Below, one piece after another: positions 22,401 to 33,800 of a DNA stretch of 64,000 bases; position 1 is the stretch's first letter; every line of letters starts with the position of its first letter. The notes below the pieces were generated by a model, which made no database searches, had not been told where the DNA came from, and saw nothing but the letters and a program-made list of their open reading frames with translations. The position numbers and the translations under genes were made by a program. The stretch is taken from assembly GCF_000003815.2 (NCBI RefSeq), contig NC_049986.1, positions 17,677,192 through 17,741,191 on the forward strand. The letters run 5' to 3'. The DNA is from Branchiostoma floridae (Eukaryota > Chordata > Leptocardii > Amphioxiformes > Branchiostomatidae).

Positions 22401-25400
22401 AGGTGGCGCTGTGGTAGGAAGTGTTTTCTTTTCTGTTAACATTGATATATGAATCAACAAACAGGTACATTAAGCTCAAAATTCATTTAAGGTGTACGGA
22501 AAAAATGGGTACTACACACATCATTAAGATGTCACCCTTACTTCATCTCTTCAGAGCTGGAATCTGAAATTCTATAGCTATTAAACTTAGCTTACAGAGT
22601 TTTTGAATTATAACAAAGGTTTTACTAATAATGTTTCTGATACTTAAACATTAAGAATAAGCTGCATACTAAACTGAGTATGCAGTATTTTGTATATCCA
22701 TATTTGAACATGATTGTATATAACCCCACATAAATGTATAGATTAGATGCACCGGTACAAGCAGTCATAAATTAGGTACACAGCTCCAATAATACACCCA
22801 GAATTTTGAGCCTACTATGTTGAACCCTGAAATGTTCACTTACTTCCCCTGAGCGATGGCCACCCTTGTCTCCAGGTCTGTCTGCTCCAGACTGTTGAGC
22901 CCCGGCACCTTAAGTCTCTCCTCACACACCTTAGAGGCTCTGTTTAAGGAGTGCTCTGCCTCACGGAATCTTAAAGTCCAGTTAAGGAACAAGTGGAAGA
23001 ACTCTCAGGAAAATTATGTACCGGTAAGCCATATCCTTTTATCACGGATGTTAAAAAAACAGATCGTGTAATATTACATCACATAGATGTGATCTACATA
23101 TGTTAGGTGAAAACACCTCCAAATATAAAGCACTTAAGGTATATAACTGTTACATTGTTGTACTCATAGTTTTCCCCCATAAAATTGAGGATTGTACTAG
23201 TATGTTTGCTGCCCTCCACATTGTTAGAGTAGTTGATGGTTCCCTACAGTTGTATCAGCATAAAAAAGTATGTTAGGCTACATTGCAGCATCTGCACCAC
23301 AGTCTACTTTTCTCATCAGGCAACTGCTGCATACATGTAAGTAGTCAAAGTACTGCATCATCAGGCATATTCATTGTGACCCAAGTAACTTATACTGTAT
23401 CACTCTGATAGATTCATAGTTCAGCTTACTGCATCAAGACGAAAGAAAACATCAATCAATACTTCATTGGTGTAAATTGTAGCCAATACAGTGTTATCAC
23501 AAACGGTTGTGAAGCTATCAGTAAGAAGGATACTTTTTCTGCGATGTGAGCGCCCTCCCCAGGATGAGGTGCATGTTTACGAGGACCTCCAGGATCCGTG
23601 CCTTGGTATGGCTGGAGTGGGATGTGTGCACACCTCCCAGCAGGATGGAGCGGGACATCTCTGCATGCTGCTGGGCCTGGGGAGCCAGTCCTGTGATGTG
23701 AAGAAGAAATTTGCGTACGTTAAATGCTTGAAAACATTCATGCCTCAAGTGTACATGTAATAGCAGGTTTACTCTGGGAAAATCTTCCTCACTTGAATCA
23801 GGTGTAAAGGAGTATCTATTCTAGTTTGGTGTGAGTTTTGTCAGCCCTCATGGAAAGGGTCAGGGTGACTTTCTGCTAGAACTTGATGATGACAGGTTAT
23901 CTAAATTTGGTGGAAGGCTGACAACAGTGGTGGTCAAATCTACATGGCCAAGGCAGACAGATGGCACAGAACATACACATACCTCTGAGCTCCAGATAGC
24001 CTGCTGCTAAGTTGGTGTGTGCCTCTGCAAGTCTCCAGTCACCATCTCCATACACTACCCTGGACAGGGCCGTACACCTCACTAACTCTGCTATACACTC
24101 ATCCACCTGTAATAAACATTTATTTATTGCTCACAGATAGCTTAACAGTGGCAGAGATATACAAGCTAGACCATCACTTTCTGAATGTAACATGGGGTAG
24201 AAAATTTCCCGAGCAGCCTCCAGGCTCGTAACCCCTGCTTCGCCTATTGGATCAGTTAGTCAAGCTTGCTGAAGCTTGATGTTTCTGACTTAGGGAGAAG
24301 AGATGTTGCCACAGTGAGCATAGTTCAGTGCCTATAGAAGTGGTCAATGGCCTTACACTGAGCAAACTCGTTAAAAAAATGTGAAAACTTAGCAAACTCG
24401 TTGATAAAAACATGTGAAAACTTTTTCAGACTTTCTGACACACACACGCACACATCAAATATAAATCATGTACCTTTTTGTCACTCCTATACTTCTTGGC
24501 TCTCCTCTCAGCCTTCCTAAGCAGCTCTGCAGGTGGTGTCATGTCCACCCCGTTCACCAGACGTTTCTTCTTACGCCTGGTTTTGCGCCGGGTGCTTGGG
24601 GGTCTCTCGGAGTCAACTTCCGACTGCCCAGTCTCTGTTTCCTCCTCACTACAGATTTTACAACAAATCAGGACCTCAAATTTAGACCAATCTATTTTGC
24701 CAAACATATCCTGGTGCCCACTCAGATAGAAGATAGGCGGTCACTTCAGACATTAACCTATTGGTAGCACAAAGCATAGCAGGCCTTCCTGACTTTATCT
24801 TAGAGCATCTTATTCTTAGCCTTAAATAAAACATAAATTCCTGAATTTAGAATGCAGAATTAAAACACATGTATAACGTTAAACCCCACGTATACACTCC
24901 TAAAAAGTTTGCATTTCTATGTTTTTCTAATTCTAAGTAGTATCCAAATTCCCCATGCAGAAAATTCTGAAGTGTTTTAGTAGGGGTGCAGAAAATTCAG
25001 GTTCAGGTCCAGTTCAGGTCCAGGTCCAGGTACGAACCTAAACCTGGATCTGATTCAGTATGTGAAAACTTGTGAATAGACGATACTCAAAACAATAGTC
25101 CATTTTGCAACAAAGAAATCTGTTTTGTGGAGTATTTGACTCTCACTGGCATTATAAAATCCTACAAGTCTAACTGCCTCTGTTCTGTTGATTGTAAAAC
25201 TTGGTAAAAATGACTATAGACTCTACCCTCAACAGGTTAGCCCCCAAACTTGTGAATGCCTGATCATATTATAATCTGTTCATTTTTCAATAGGTCCAAC
25301 ATCCTGTCCACCAAATTTTTTCAGGTCCTAGTTTTTGGTGTTACCTTGGTGAGTCCCTGACCGTTGATTGGTCGTCTCCATGTTGTGAGGGTGAGGGAGG

Positions 25401-25511
25401 GGGTTCTGCTGTAGGGATGTCCACTATGGGGATAACAGGAGCCGGAGTCACCACAGCAGGCGGCTCCTCAGGCTCCGGATCACTCGGTGGGAAATCATCA
25501 AAATCTGCCAT
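16422..25511 (-). CDS. TTC23: TTC23-type tetratricopeptide repeat protein (twelve exons)
   Basis: Exons, 5' to 3' on the minus strand: 25511-25345, 24648-24474, 24106-23983, 23690-23534, 22969-22844, 22254-22203, 20065-19991, 19129-18961, 18512-18385, 17554-17405, 16972-16890, 16533-16422. Phases agree at every junction, giving 505 residues. The N-terminus is acidic and proline-rich (MADFDDFPPSDPEPEEPP), then basic (RRKTRRKKKR). From about residue 115 come helical TPR repeats: WRLAEAHTNLAAGYLEL, QQHAEMSRSILLGG, DRAVEYFLQAHSI, LEECLGIYQVAYGPHHPDTL, ALEALRFNLRPKMEAFG. The tail ends in a basic disordered stretch. Vertebrate TTC23 works with IQCE in the EvC zone at the base of cilia, in Hedgehog signalling. 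Orthology is by recognition; TTC23L is an alternative. A good acceptor precedes the ATG exon, so an untranslated first exon is likely. Confidence 0.85.
17934..18244. mobile_element. Nested hairpin cluster in TTC23 intron
   Basis: The outer inverted pair is CTCCAGGCAGATCTACCAGT at 17935 and its complement ending at 18243. Inside are two more palindromes: 17968-18020 (AAGGAGTGTTTTGTGGCTCAGAACACTCCTT type) and 18025-18216 (ends TACCCCCCTCACATTAGGCG / complement). Confidence 0.75.
18025..18216. mobile_element. Hairpin MITE, TACCCCCCTCACATTAGGCG ends
   Basis: Inverted ends of about 30 bp, plus internal complementary GAGCTCTAAATTACAAGGAGG arms. It shares its interior with the element at 408-599 and its end with 42734-42785. 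Confidence 0.75.
18258..18281 (-). repeat. Intronic copy of a TTC23 exon end and donor
   Basis: A stretch of over 20 bases (starting CAGCTGACCTCCTG on the plus strand) repeats the 3' end and donor of the exon at 18385-18512, about 119 bp into the intron. Confidence 0.6.
20224..22192. mobile_element. 1.97-kb DNA element, TAACGGCACTGAAC ends
   Basis: 25-bp perfect terminal inverted repeats (TAACGGCACTGAACTTTAAT at the left end). Fills much of a TTC23 intron and ends 11 bases from the exon at 22203. Another internal ATTAAAGTT motif lies near 21075. No transposase recognised. The nested element at 21243-22118 sits inside. Confidence 0.7.
21243..22118. mobile_element. PIF/Harbinger-like MITE (GGCCATACCAATTTAATTTG), copy 1
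   Basis: Inverted ends of about 33 bp, flanked by TAA on both sides. Nested in 20224-22192. Relatives at 52206-52728 and 60104-60342. Contains poly-A at 21307 and poly-T at 22039. Confidence 0.7.
25000..25046. repeat. GGTCCAGTTCAGGTCCAGG short repeat
   Basis: Tandem CAGGTC/CAGGTTCAGG motifs in the first TTC23 intron. Resembles the inner subrepeats of GGTACAGGTACAGG hAT-like elements. Confidence 0.4.
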
Positions 25512-25796
25512 GGCTGGCGGTTTCTGAAGGGAGTACATTCATTGAAATTGAACTTTATTTTAACACCACTTTGCACATAAACAGCAGAACATTTTAATAG
25601 TCTCATTATCAAAATCGACGTTATTACACATTAACGTTAACGTTAGATATTTAAAATCACAAGTACAAAAAACAAATTTGCAGCATTTAGAACAATTAAC
25701 CGTATTATGTTGCTGAGCTCCTAACGTACATAAGACTTGCACTGCACTTGAACATCTATATTTCTTTAGATTCAATTTGATCATGTTGATAGTTAC

Positions 25797-26779
25797 AGGG
25801 TCGCGTAGCGAATCCCTGTATTGTTTCTTTAGCCATCCATGGGTGCCGCCATGTTGAATTTTGACAATCCATGGGTGCCGCCATGTTGAATTTTGACGTC
25901 ACAATCAGTGACCAATGGACTGTTCTGTTTCCAGTGACGTTACGAGTTTACTTATATATCATTTATTACTTATTATATTATTTATTCATTACATCTCTAT
26001 TACTTATTCACAAGCTTCCATTATCTAACCATCATGATGTCAAGCTATATAAAGGGGCTAGACTTTTGTGCACTTTGGTTTGTGGGTTTGTCAAATTGTG
26101 CCAAAATGATATTAAATAACGTTTGGTCAAGACTAAAGGGCTATCAATACGTAAGGACAAAGATGACTTATTTTTCTGATTTGACAGAATATATGTTGTT
26201 ATTCCATTTGAATAGATAATTGCTATAATTGCTAGGTAGCGTATCTTTGAGGGAGCTCATTATCATAATTTCAGCAAATGAAAATTACCAATGCAGCCTT
26301 ACTGTTAAATGGTAGGTGTTTAATATTTTCGTCAAATCTAATTGATATCATTAAGATTACCATGAGATGTGAAATTTATGCAAATGAGGCAATAATTTGC
26401 ATATCAATTTCAAAATTATAAAAAGCCATTACACTTTTGATATTCATACCATATGTTCCTTAAAGTAGAGAGGAATGTAGCAACATGTTAATTATGCAAA
26501 TTTTTACGATCATCTGCATAATTTATCCAGGCAGTAAAATAAGGCAAGCTTTATCACGTGCACTGTTTTCTGTTTGGTCGAGCGTCCCTTGCACCTCGAG
26601 TGTACGTGTGTCTCAAGTACTTAGAACTTGCTGAATGAAGGGGGTTGTTCTGGCGGGGCTAGTCCATTTCTTATTGCAGAAGGGACTGTTTAGGTGGGCC
26701 TGTATATGTTCACACCTGCCTTTTATCATTACCTAGCTAGAATTTCACCTGGCATAAATTACACTTAAAAGCGACCCTG
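25797..26779. mobile_element. hAT-like element, CAGGGTCGC ends
   Basis: Short inverted ends CAGGGTCGC / GCGACCCTG spaced 0.98 kb apart. The interior has a direct repeat of ATCCATGGGTGCCGCCATGT (25834-25858 and 25868-25891). It lies immediately upstream of TTC23. No coding region seen. Ends are short, so moderate certainty. Confidence 0.45.
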
Positions 26780-27374
26780 TGTGTATGTGTGACAGTACAC
26801 ATATTTATCTCTAGTTCTATGTTTACTTCTGCCCCCCCCCGCAAAAAAAACAATATCATCGCTAAAAAAAATAACGACACCATTTATGACATAATTCAGC
26901 AGCCTAAAATAGTCTTACCACACCTTACCTTATGTATATACTGTCCTGCCACAGGAAATTGGCTCCAAAATTGCTTTATTAAACGATTTGCAGGAAAACT
27001 AGTCCATTTGTGTCTGTGCTGAGCGTCCAAACATCAACTATGACAACTGCAACTCTCGTCACCAGGGTACTCTGTATTACAGCACATGGTTAACAAAAAT
27101 CAACTTTGAACTTTACACTTTGGCATAACTCTCGTGCCCAAGCATCTCCCTTTTAGGGACTATACATTATTAGTTTATTCTAGTTATCGTATGTCTATGA
27201 TTCTCTGGTAAAAAGGTAGCAGTCAAACATAGCAGATTTAGATGTACAATGATATTTCATGTTCTTTTATTATTTTATGATCTTAAGGTTTTCTTGTGAG
27301 CCAAAAACCTTCCTTGCGATCCACCCCCTGTAACCTTATGTACGTTCCCTTGCAGGAAAAATGGCGCGATCGCA
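26780..27374. other. Left flank of the giant inverted-repeat element
   Basis: No gene recognised. Contains C- and A-runs near 26833-26872. A pyrimidine-rich CCCTTGCAG at 27348-27356 could be an acceptor. Confidence 0.35.
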
Positions 27375-27904
27375 TGTCCTGTTGGACGCCCGTTTGAGGC
27401 AGTTGACATGGTCGCGTAAAAAAAAAGATTAAAAAATCGCGGTGGCCCAAATCAGGCTGTCAAAGGTGCCCACGTAATCCCCACGAGTTGTTCTATCGCC
27501 TACAGTACTCGTCTTGATTCAAATATTATTTCGGGACGAGATTTGAAGAGTCAAAGTTAGCCTTCAAACTGGCTCTTTATGCCTGTTTTCGGCCTCGATT
27601 TCGCACTGCATGGGGGTTTCCGTGCAACCGATTACGATCATATACTTCCGGGTCGTACGAGTGAGGTCATTGAACGCGGGTCACCAGGTATCTTGACGGT
27701 CTCAGTCTGCGCTAGGTTCGGTAGAGGAGGATTCAAGTCAGGCTTACGCATATTGTTAAATTAGGTTTGTTAAGGGACTCTTGGCGAAAGTATGTTTGAA
27801 CTTGCAGAACGTTTTTTAAGTTTGTGTTTGTTCGTATCGTCTCGGCCCACGTTGCGAATCTGCAACGGTTGTAAGGTCCCATCCGAACGAACTATTAACT
27901 GGCA

Positions 27905-29830
27905 TTCTCGTAGACATCAGGAGACAAACTGTGTTAATTTGAATAACACATTTATAGAACAGTGCTGTAAGAAGTGTATACAGGGAACTAATAGCGGAAA
28001 ACGTGTTCGGGAGACCTGAGGACCTTGGGGAGACAAACTGTGTCAATTTGAATGACACACTTACATAATATAAGCGCCGTAAGAACTGTATGTAGCTTAA
28101 CTAATAGCGATAAACGTGTTTAGGAGACAAACTATGTCAATTTGAATGGCGCACTTACATCATAGCGCCGTAAGAACTGTATGTAGCTAACAAATAGCGA
28201 GAAACGTGTTCAGGAGACAAAATGTGTCACTTTGAATGACACATTTATAGAACAACGATGTTAGACCTGTATATAGCTATTAAGTAATCGCGGAAAACGT
28301 ATTCAGGTGTCAAACTGTGTCAATTTGAATGACACACTTATAGAACAAAGCTAAAAGAACTGTATATAGCTAACTAATAGCGGAAAACGTGTTCAGGAGT
28401 CAAACTGTGTCAATTTGAATGACACACTTACATGATAGTGCCGTAAGAACTGTATATAGCTAACTAGGAGCGAAAAACATGTTCAGGAGACAAACTGTGC
28501 CAATTTGAATGACACAATGCATTATAGAATAGCGCTGTTAGAACTGTATATAGTTAACTTGAAGCGGAATGCGTGTTCAAGTGTCAATCTGTGTCAATTT
28601 GAATGACACACTTGTAGACAGCGCCCAAAGAACTGTATATAGCAAACTAATAGCGAAAACGTATTCAGGAGACAAACTGTGTCAATTTGAATGACACACC
28701 TATAGAACAAAGCTGAATGAACTGTATACAGCTAACTAATAGCGAAAAACGTGTTCAGGAGACAAACTGTGTCAATTTGAATGATGCATTCATAGAACAG
28801 CGCTGTAAAAAAACTGTATATAGGTAACTTAAAGTGCAATGCGTGTTCAGGAGTCCAACTGTGTCACTTTGAATGACTCACTTATAGAACAAAGCTGAAA
28901 TGTATATAGCTAACTAATAGCGAAAAACGTGTTCAGGAGTCCAACTGTGTCAATTTGAATGACACACTTACATAATGTTGCCGTAAGGATTGTATATAGC
29001 TAACCAATAGCGAAAAACGTGTTCAAGAGACAAACTGCGTCAATTTGAATGACACAATGCATTATAGAATAGCGCTGTAAGAACTGTATATAGGTAACTT
29101 AAAGCGGAATGCGTGTTCAAATGTCAAACTGTGTCAATTTGAATGACACACTTATAGAACAAAGCTAAAAGAACTGTATATAGCTAACTAATAGCGGAAA
29201 ACGTGTTCAGGAGTCAAACTGTGTCAATTTGAATGACACACTTACATAATAGTGCCGTAAGAACTGTATATAGCTAACTAATAGCGTAAACGTGTTCAGG
29301 AGACAAACTATGTCAATTTGAATGACACACTGACATAATAGCGCCGTAAGAACTGTGTATAGCTCAATAATAGCGAGAAACGTGTTCAGGACACAAAATG
29401 TGTCACTTTGAATGACACACTTTCTTTTATAGAACAGCAATGTAAGACCTGTATATAGCTAAGAAATCGCGGAAAACGTATTCAGGTGTCAAACTGTGCC
29501 AATTTGAATGACACACTTGCAGAACAAAGCTGAATGAACTGTATATAGCTAACTAAAAGCGAAAAAGGGTGTTCAGGAGTCAAACTGTGTCAATTTGAAT
29601 GACACACTTACATAATAGCGCCGTAAGAACTGAATATATCTAACTAATAGCAAAATACGTGTTCAGGAGACAAACTGTGTCAATTTGAATGACACACTTA
29701 TATAATGGCGTAGTAAGAACTGTATATAGATAACTTAAAGCGGAATATTAATGCGTGTTCAGAAGTCAAACTGTGTCAATATGAATGACACACTTACATA
29801 ATAGCGCGGTTCAGGCAGCGCTTTTCTGCA
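27905..29830 (-). repeat. Left tandem array, about 88-bp monomers
   Basis: Some 20 monomers, each carrying the core TGTCAATTTGAATGACACA, then ACTGTATATAGCTAACTAAT and a GTGTTCAGGAGACAAACTG linker. More diverged than the right array. Orientation is the reverse of 30888-36010. Confidence 0.9.
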
Positions 29831-30195
29831 AGTGTGTCAGACAAGTTCTAAGGTCCCTTCTTACGAACTAAATGGCGTTTCTTCGTATATATGACTTTAG
29901 ATGCGGTTATTTCATATCAATTAACAACTGATTACTGGAGTTTGGACCATGGTAGGGTTTAAAGTAACTAAATACTAACTTGTTCAAGTAAACTGTCAAA
30001 TCTAGTACTGCGCTGTCTGAGCTGAAAACTGTGTCAATCGTATGACACACTTTTGAAACGCATAATAACTATCTTATGACGGAAAACTCGCTCTGCCGAA
30101 AACTTTTTGAATCGAATGATTATACGATTTAGGTATATCTATTCAGTTTGTTAGTTTGTCACATTAATTGACACAATAGTTTATAACAGAAAACT

Positions 30196-30843
30196 NNNNN
30201 NNNNNNNNNNNNNNNNNNNNNNNNNNNNNNNNNNNNNNNNNNNNNNNNNNNNNNNNNNNNNNNNNNNNNNNNNNNNNNNNNNNNNNNNNNNNNNNNNNNN
30301 NNNNNNNNNNNNNNNNNNNNNNNNNNNNNNNNNNNNNNNNNNNNNNNNNNNNNNNNNNNNNNNNNNNNNNNNNNNNNNNNNNNNNNNNNNNNNNNNNNNN
30401 NNNNNNNNNNNNNNNNNNNNNNNNNNNNNNNNNNNNNNNNNNNNNNNNNNNNNNNNNNNNNNNNNNNNNNNNNNNNNNNNNNNNNNNNNNNNNNNNNNNN
30501 NNNNNNNNNNNNNNNNNNNNNNNNNNNNNNNNNNNNNNNNNNNNNNNNNNNNNNNNNNNNNNNNNNNNNNNNNNNNNNNNNNNNNNNNNNNNNNNNNNNN
30601 NNNNNNNNNNNNNNNNNNNNNNNNNNNNNNNNNNNNNNNNNNNNNNNNNNNNNNNNNNNNNNNNNNNNNNNNNNNNNNNNNNNNNNNNNNNNNNNNNNNN
30701 NNNNNNNNNNNNNNNNNNNNNNNNNNNNNNNNNNNNNNNNNNNNNNNNNNNNNNNNNNNNNNNNNNNNNNNNNNNNNNNNNNNNNNNNNNNNNNNNNNNN
30801 NNNNNNNNNNNNNNNNNNNNNNNNNNNNNNNNNNNNNNNNNNN
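30196..30843. other. Assembly gap (N)
   Basis: Run of N near the centre of the inverted-repeat element, probably where the orientation of the array flips. Confidence 0.98.
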
Positions 30844-30887
30844 GCGCCGAACGTATAGTATACAGATGTATGACTAGATCTTAACGG

Positions 30888-33800
30888 CTAATGTGTTCAG
30901 GACACAAAACTGTGTCAATTTGTATGACACACCTAAAGAAAAGCGCTGTAAGAACTGCATATAACCATTTTACAACAGAAAACTTCGTTAGGAGGGCAAC
31001 TATGTCAATTCATATGACACACAAGTAAAGTAAAGCGATAATTAAATAGTATGATCATCCGATTGAAAAAGTTTTTGTTAGAGCAAGCTTTGGTCAAAAT
31101 AAATTTACCTCGCTGTTCTATGAATGTGTCATTCACAGACACATTTTGTATCCTTAACACGTTTTTTTTTAAATTGGTTAGCTATGTAACGTTACTGTTT
31201 TTACGGCGCTATAATGTGAGTATGTCATGCAAATTGACACAGTTTGTCCCCTGAACACGTTTTCCGCTATATACAGTTCTTACAGCACTTTTCTATAAAT
31301 CTGTCATTCAAATTGACACAGGTAGTCTACTGAATACACTTTTCGCTTTAAGTTAGTTATATACTGTTTTAACGGCGCTATTCTGTAAGTGTGTCATTCA
31401 AATTGACACAGCTTGTCTCCTGAACACGTTTTTCGATATCAGTTTGCTATATAAAGTTCTTACAGTACTGTTCTATAATGTGTCATTCAAATTGACACAG
31501 TTTGTCTCTTAATTGAACACGTTGCGCTGTTAGTTAAATATATATACATGTTCTAACCGTGCTTATTCTATAGGTGTGTCATTCAAATCGACACAGGTAG
31601 TCTTCTGAACTCACTTTATGCTTTAAGTTAGCTATATACAGTTTTTTGGCGCTATTCTGTAAGTGTGTCATTAAAATTGACACAGATTGTCTCTTGAACA
31701 CGCTTTCTGCTTTAAGCTAGCTACATGTATATACAGTTCTTACGGCGCTATTCTGCAAGTGTACCATTCAAATTGACACAGTTTGTCCCCTGAACACGTT
31801 TTTCGCTATTAGTTTGCTATATACAGTTCTTACAGCTTTGTTCTATAATGTGTCATATTGACACAGGTAGTCTTCTGAACACGTTTTTTGCTTTAAGTTT
31901 GATATATACAGTTCTTACATACATCGCAGTTCTATAAATGTGTCATTCAATTGACACAGTTTGACTCCTGAACACTTTTTCCGCTATTAGTTTGCTATAT
32001 ACAGTTCTTATTGCGCTATCTGCAAGTGTGTCATTCAAATTGACACAGTTTGTCAACTGAACGCGTTACACTTGGCTATGAGTTAGCTATGTACATTTCT
32101 TATTGCACTACCTGTAAGTGTGTCATTCAAATTGACACAGTTTGTCTTCTGAACACTTTTTCCGCTATTAGTTTGCTATATACAGTTCTTATTGCGCTAT
32201 CTGCAAGTGTGTCATTCAAATTGACACAGTTTCTCTTCTGAACACTACACTTCGCTATGAGTTAGCTATGTACATTTCTTATTGCGCTATCAGCAAGTGT
32301 GTCATTCAAATTGACACAGTTTGTCTTCTGAACACTTTTTCCGCTATTAGTTTGCTATATACAGTTCTTATTGCGCTATCTGCAAGTGTGTCATTCAAAT
32401 TGACACAGTTTCTCTTCTGAACACTACACTTCGCTACGAGTTAGCTATGTACATTTCTTATTGCGCTATCAGCAAGTGTGTCATTCAAATTGACACAGTT
32501 TGTCTCCTGAACACTTTTTACGCTATTAGTTTGCTATATACAGTTCTTATTGCGCTATCTGCAAGTGTGTCATTCAAATTGACACAGTTTGTCTCCTGAA
32601 CGCTTTTTCCGCTAGGAGTTAGCTATGTACAGTTCTTATTGCGCTATCTGCAAGTGTGTCATTCAAATTGACACAGTTTGTCTTCTGAACACGTTTTGCG
32701 CTATTACATGTAGCTACATAACGTTATAGTTCTTACTGTTCTGTGAGTGTGTCATTCAAATTGACACAGTTTCTCTTCTGACAGTACACTTCGCTATGAG
32801 TTAGCTATGTACATTTCTTATTGCGCTATCTGCAAGTGTGTCATTCAAATTGACACAGTTTGTCTTCTGAACACGTTACACTTCGCTATGAGTTAGCTAT
32901 ATACATTTCTTATTGCGCTACCTGTAAGTGTGTTATTCAAATTGACACAGTTTGTCTCCTGAACACTTTTTCCGCTATTAGGTTGCTATATACAGTTCTT
33001 ATTGCACTATCTGCAAGTGTGTCATTCAAATTGACACAGTTTCTCTTCTGAACACTACACTTCGCTATGAGTTAGCTATGTACATTTCTTATTGCACTAC
33101 CTGCAAGTGTGTCATTCAAATTGACACAGTTTCTCTTCTGAACACTACACTTCGCTATGAGTTAGCTATGTACAGTTCTTATTACGCTATCTGCAAGTGT
33201 GTCATTCAAATTGACACAGTTTGTCTTCTGAACACGTTTTGCGCTATTATATGTAGCTACATAACGTTATAGTTCTTACTGTTCTGTGAGTGTGTCATTC
33301 AAATTGACATAGTTTCTCTTCTGAACTCTACACTTCGCTATGAGTTAGCTATGTACATTTCTTATTGCGCTATCTGCAAGTGTGCCATTCAAATTGACAC
33401 AGTTTGTCTTCTGAACACTTTTTCCGCTATTAGTTTGCTATATACAGTTCTTATTGCGCTATCTGCAAGTGTGTCATTCAAATTGACACAGCTTGTGTTC
33501 TGAACACGTAACACTTCGCTACGAGTTAGCTATGTACATTTCTTATTGCGCTATCTGCAAGTGTGTCATTCAAATTGACACAGTTTGTGTTCTGAACACT
33601 TTTTTCCGCTATTAGTTTGCTATATACAGTTCTTATTGCGCTATCTGCAAGTGTGTCATTCAAATTGACACAGTTTGTCTTCTGAACACGATTTGTGCTA
33701 TTACATGTAGCTACATAACGTTATAGTTCTTACTGTTCTGCGAGGGTGTCATTCAAATTGACACAGTTTCTCTTCTGAACACTGCACTTCGCTATGAGTT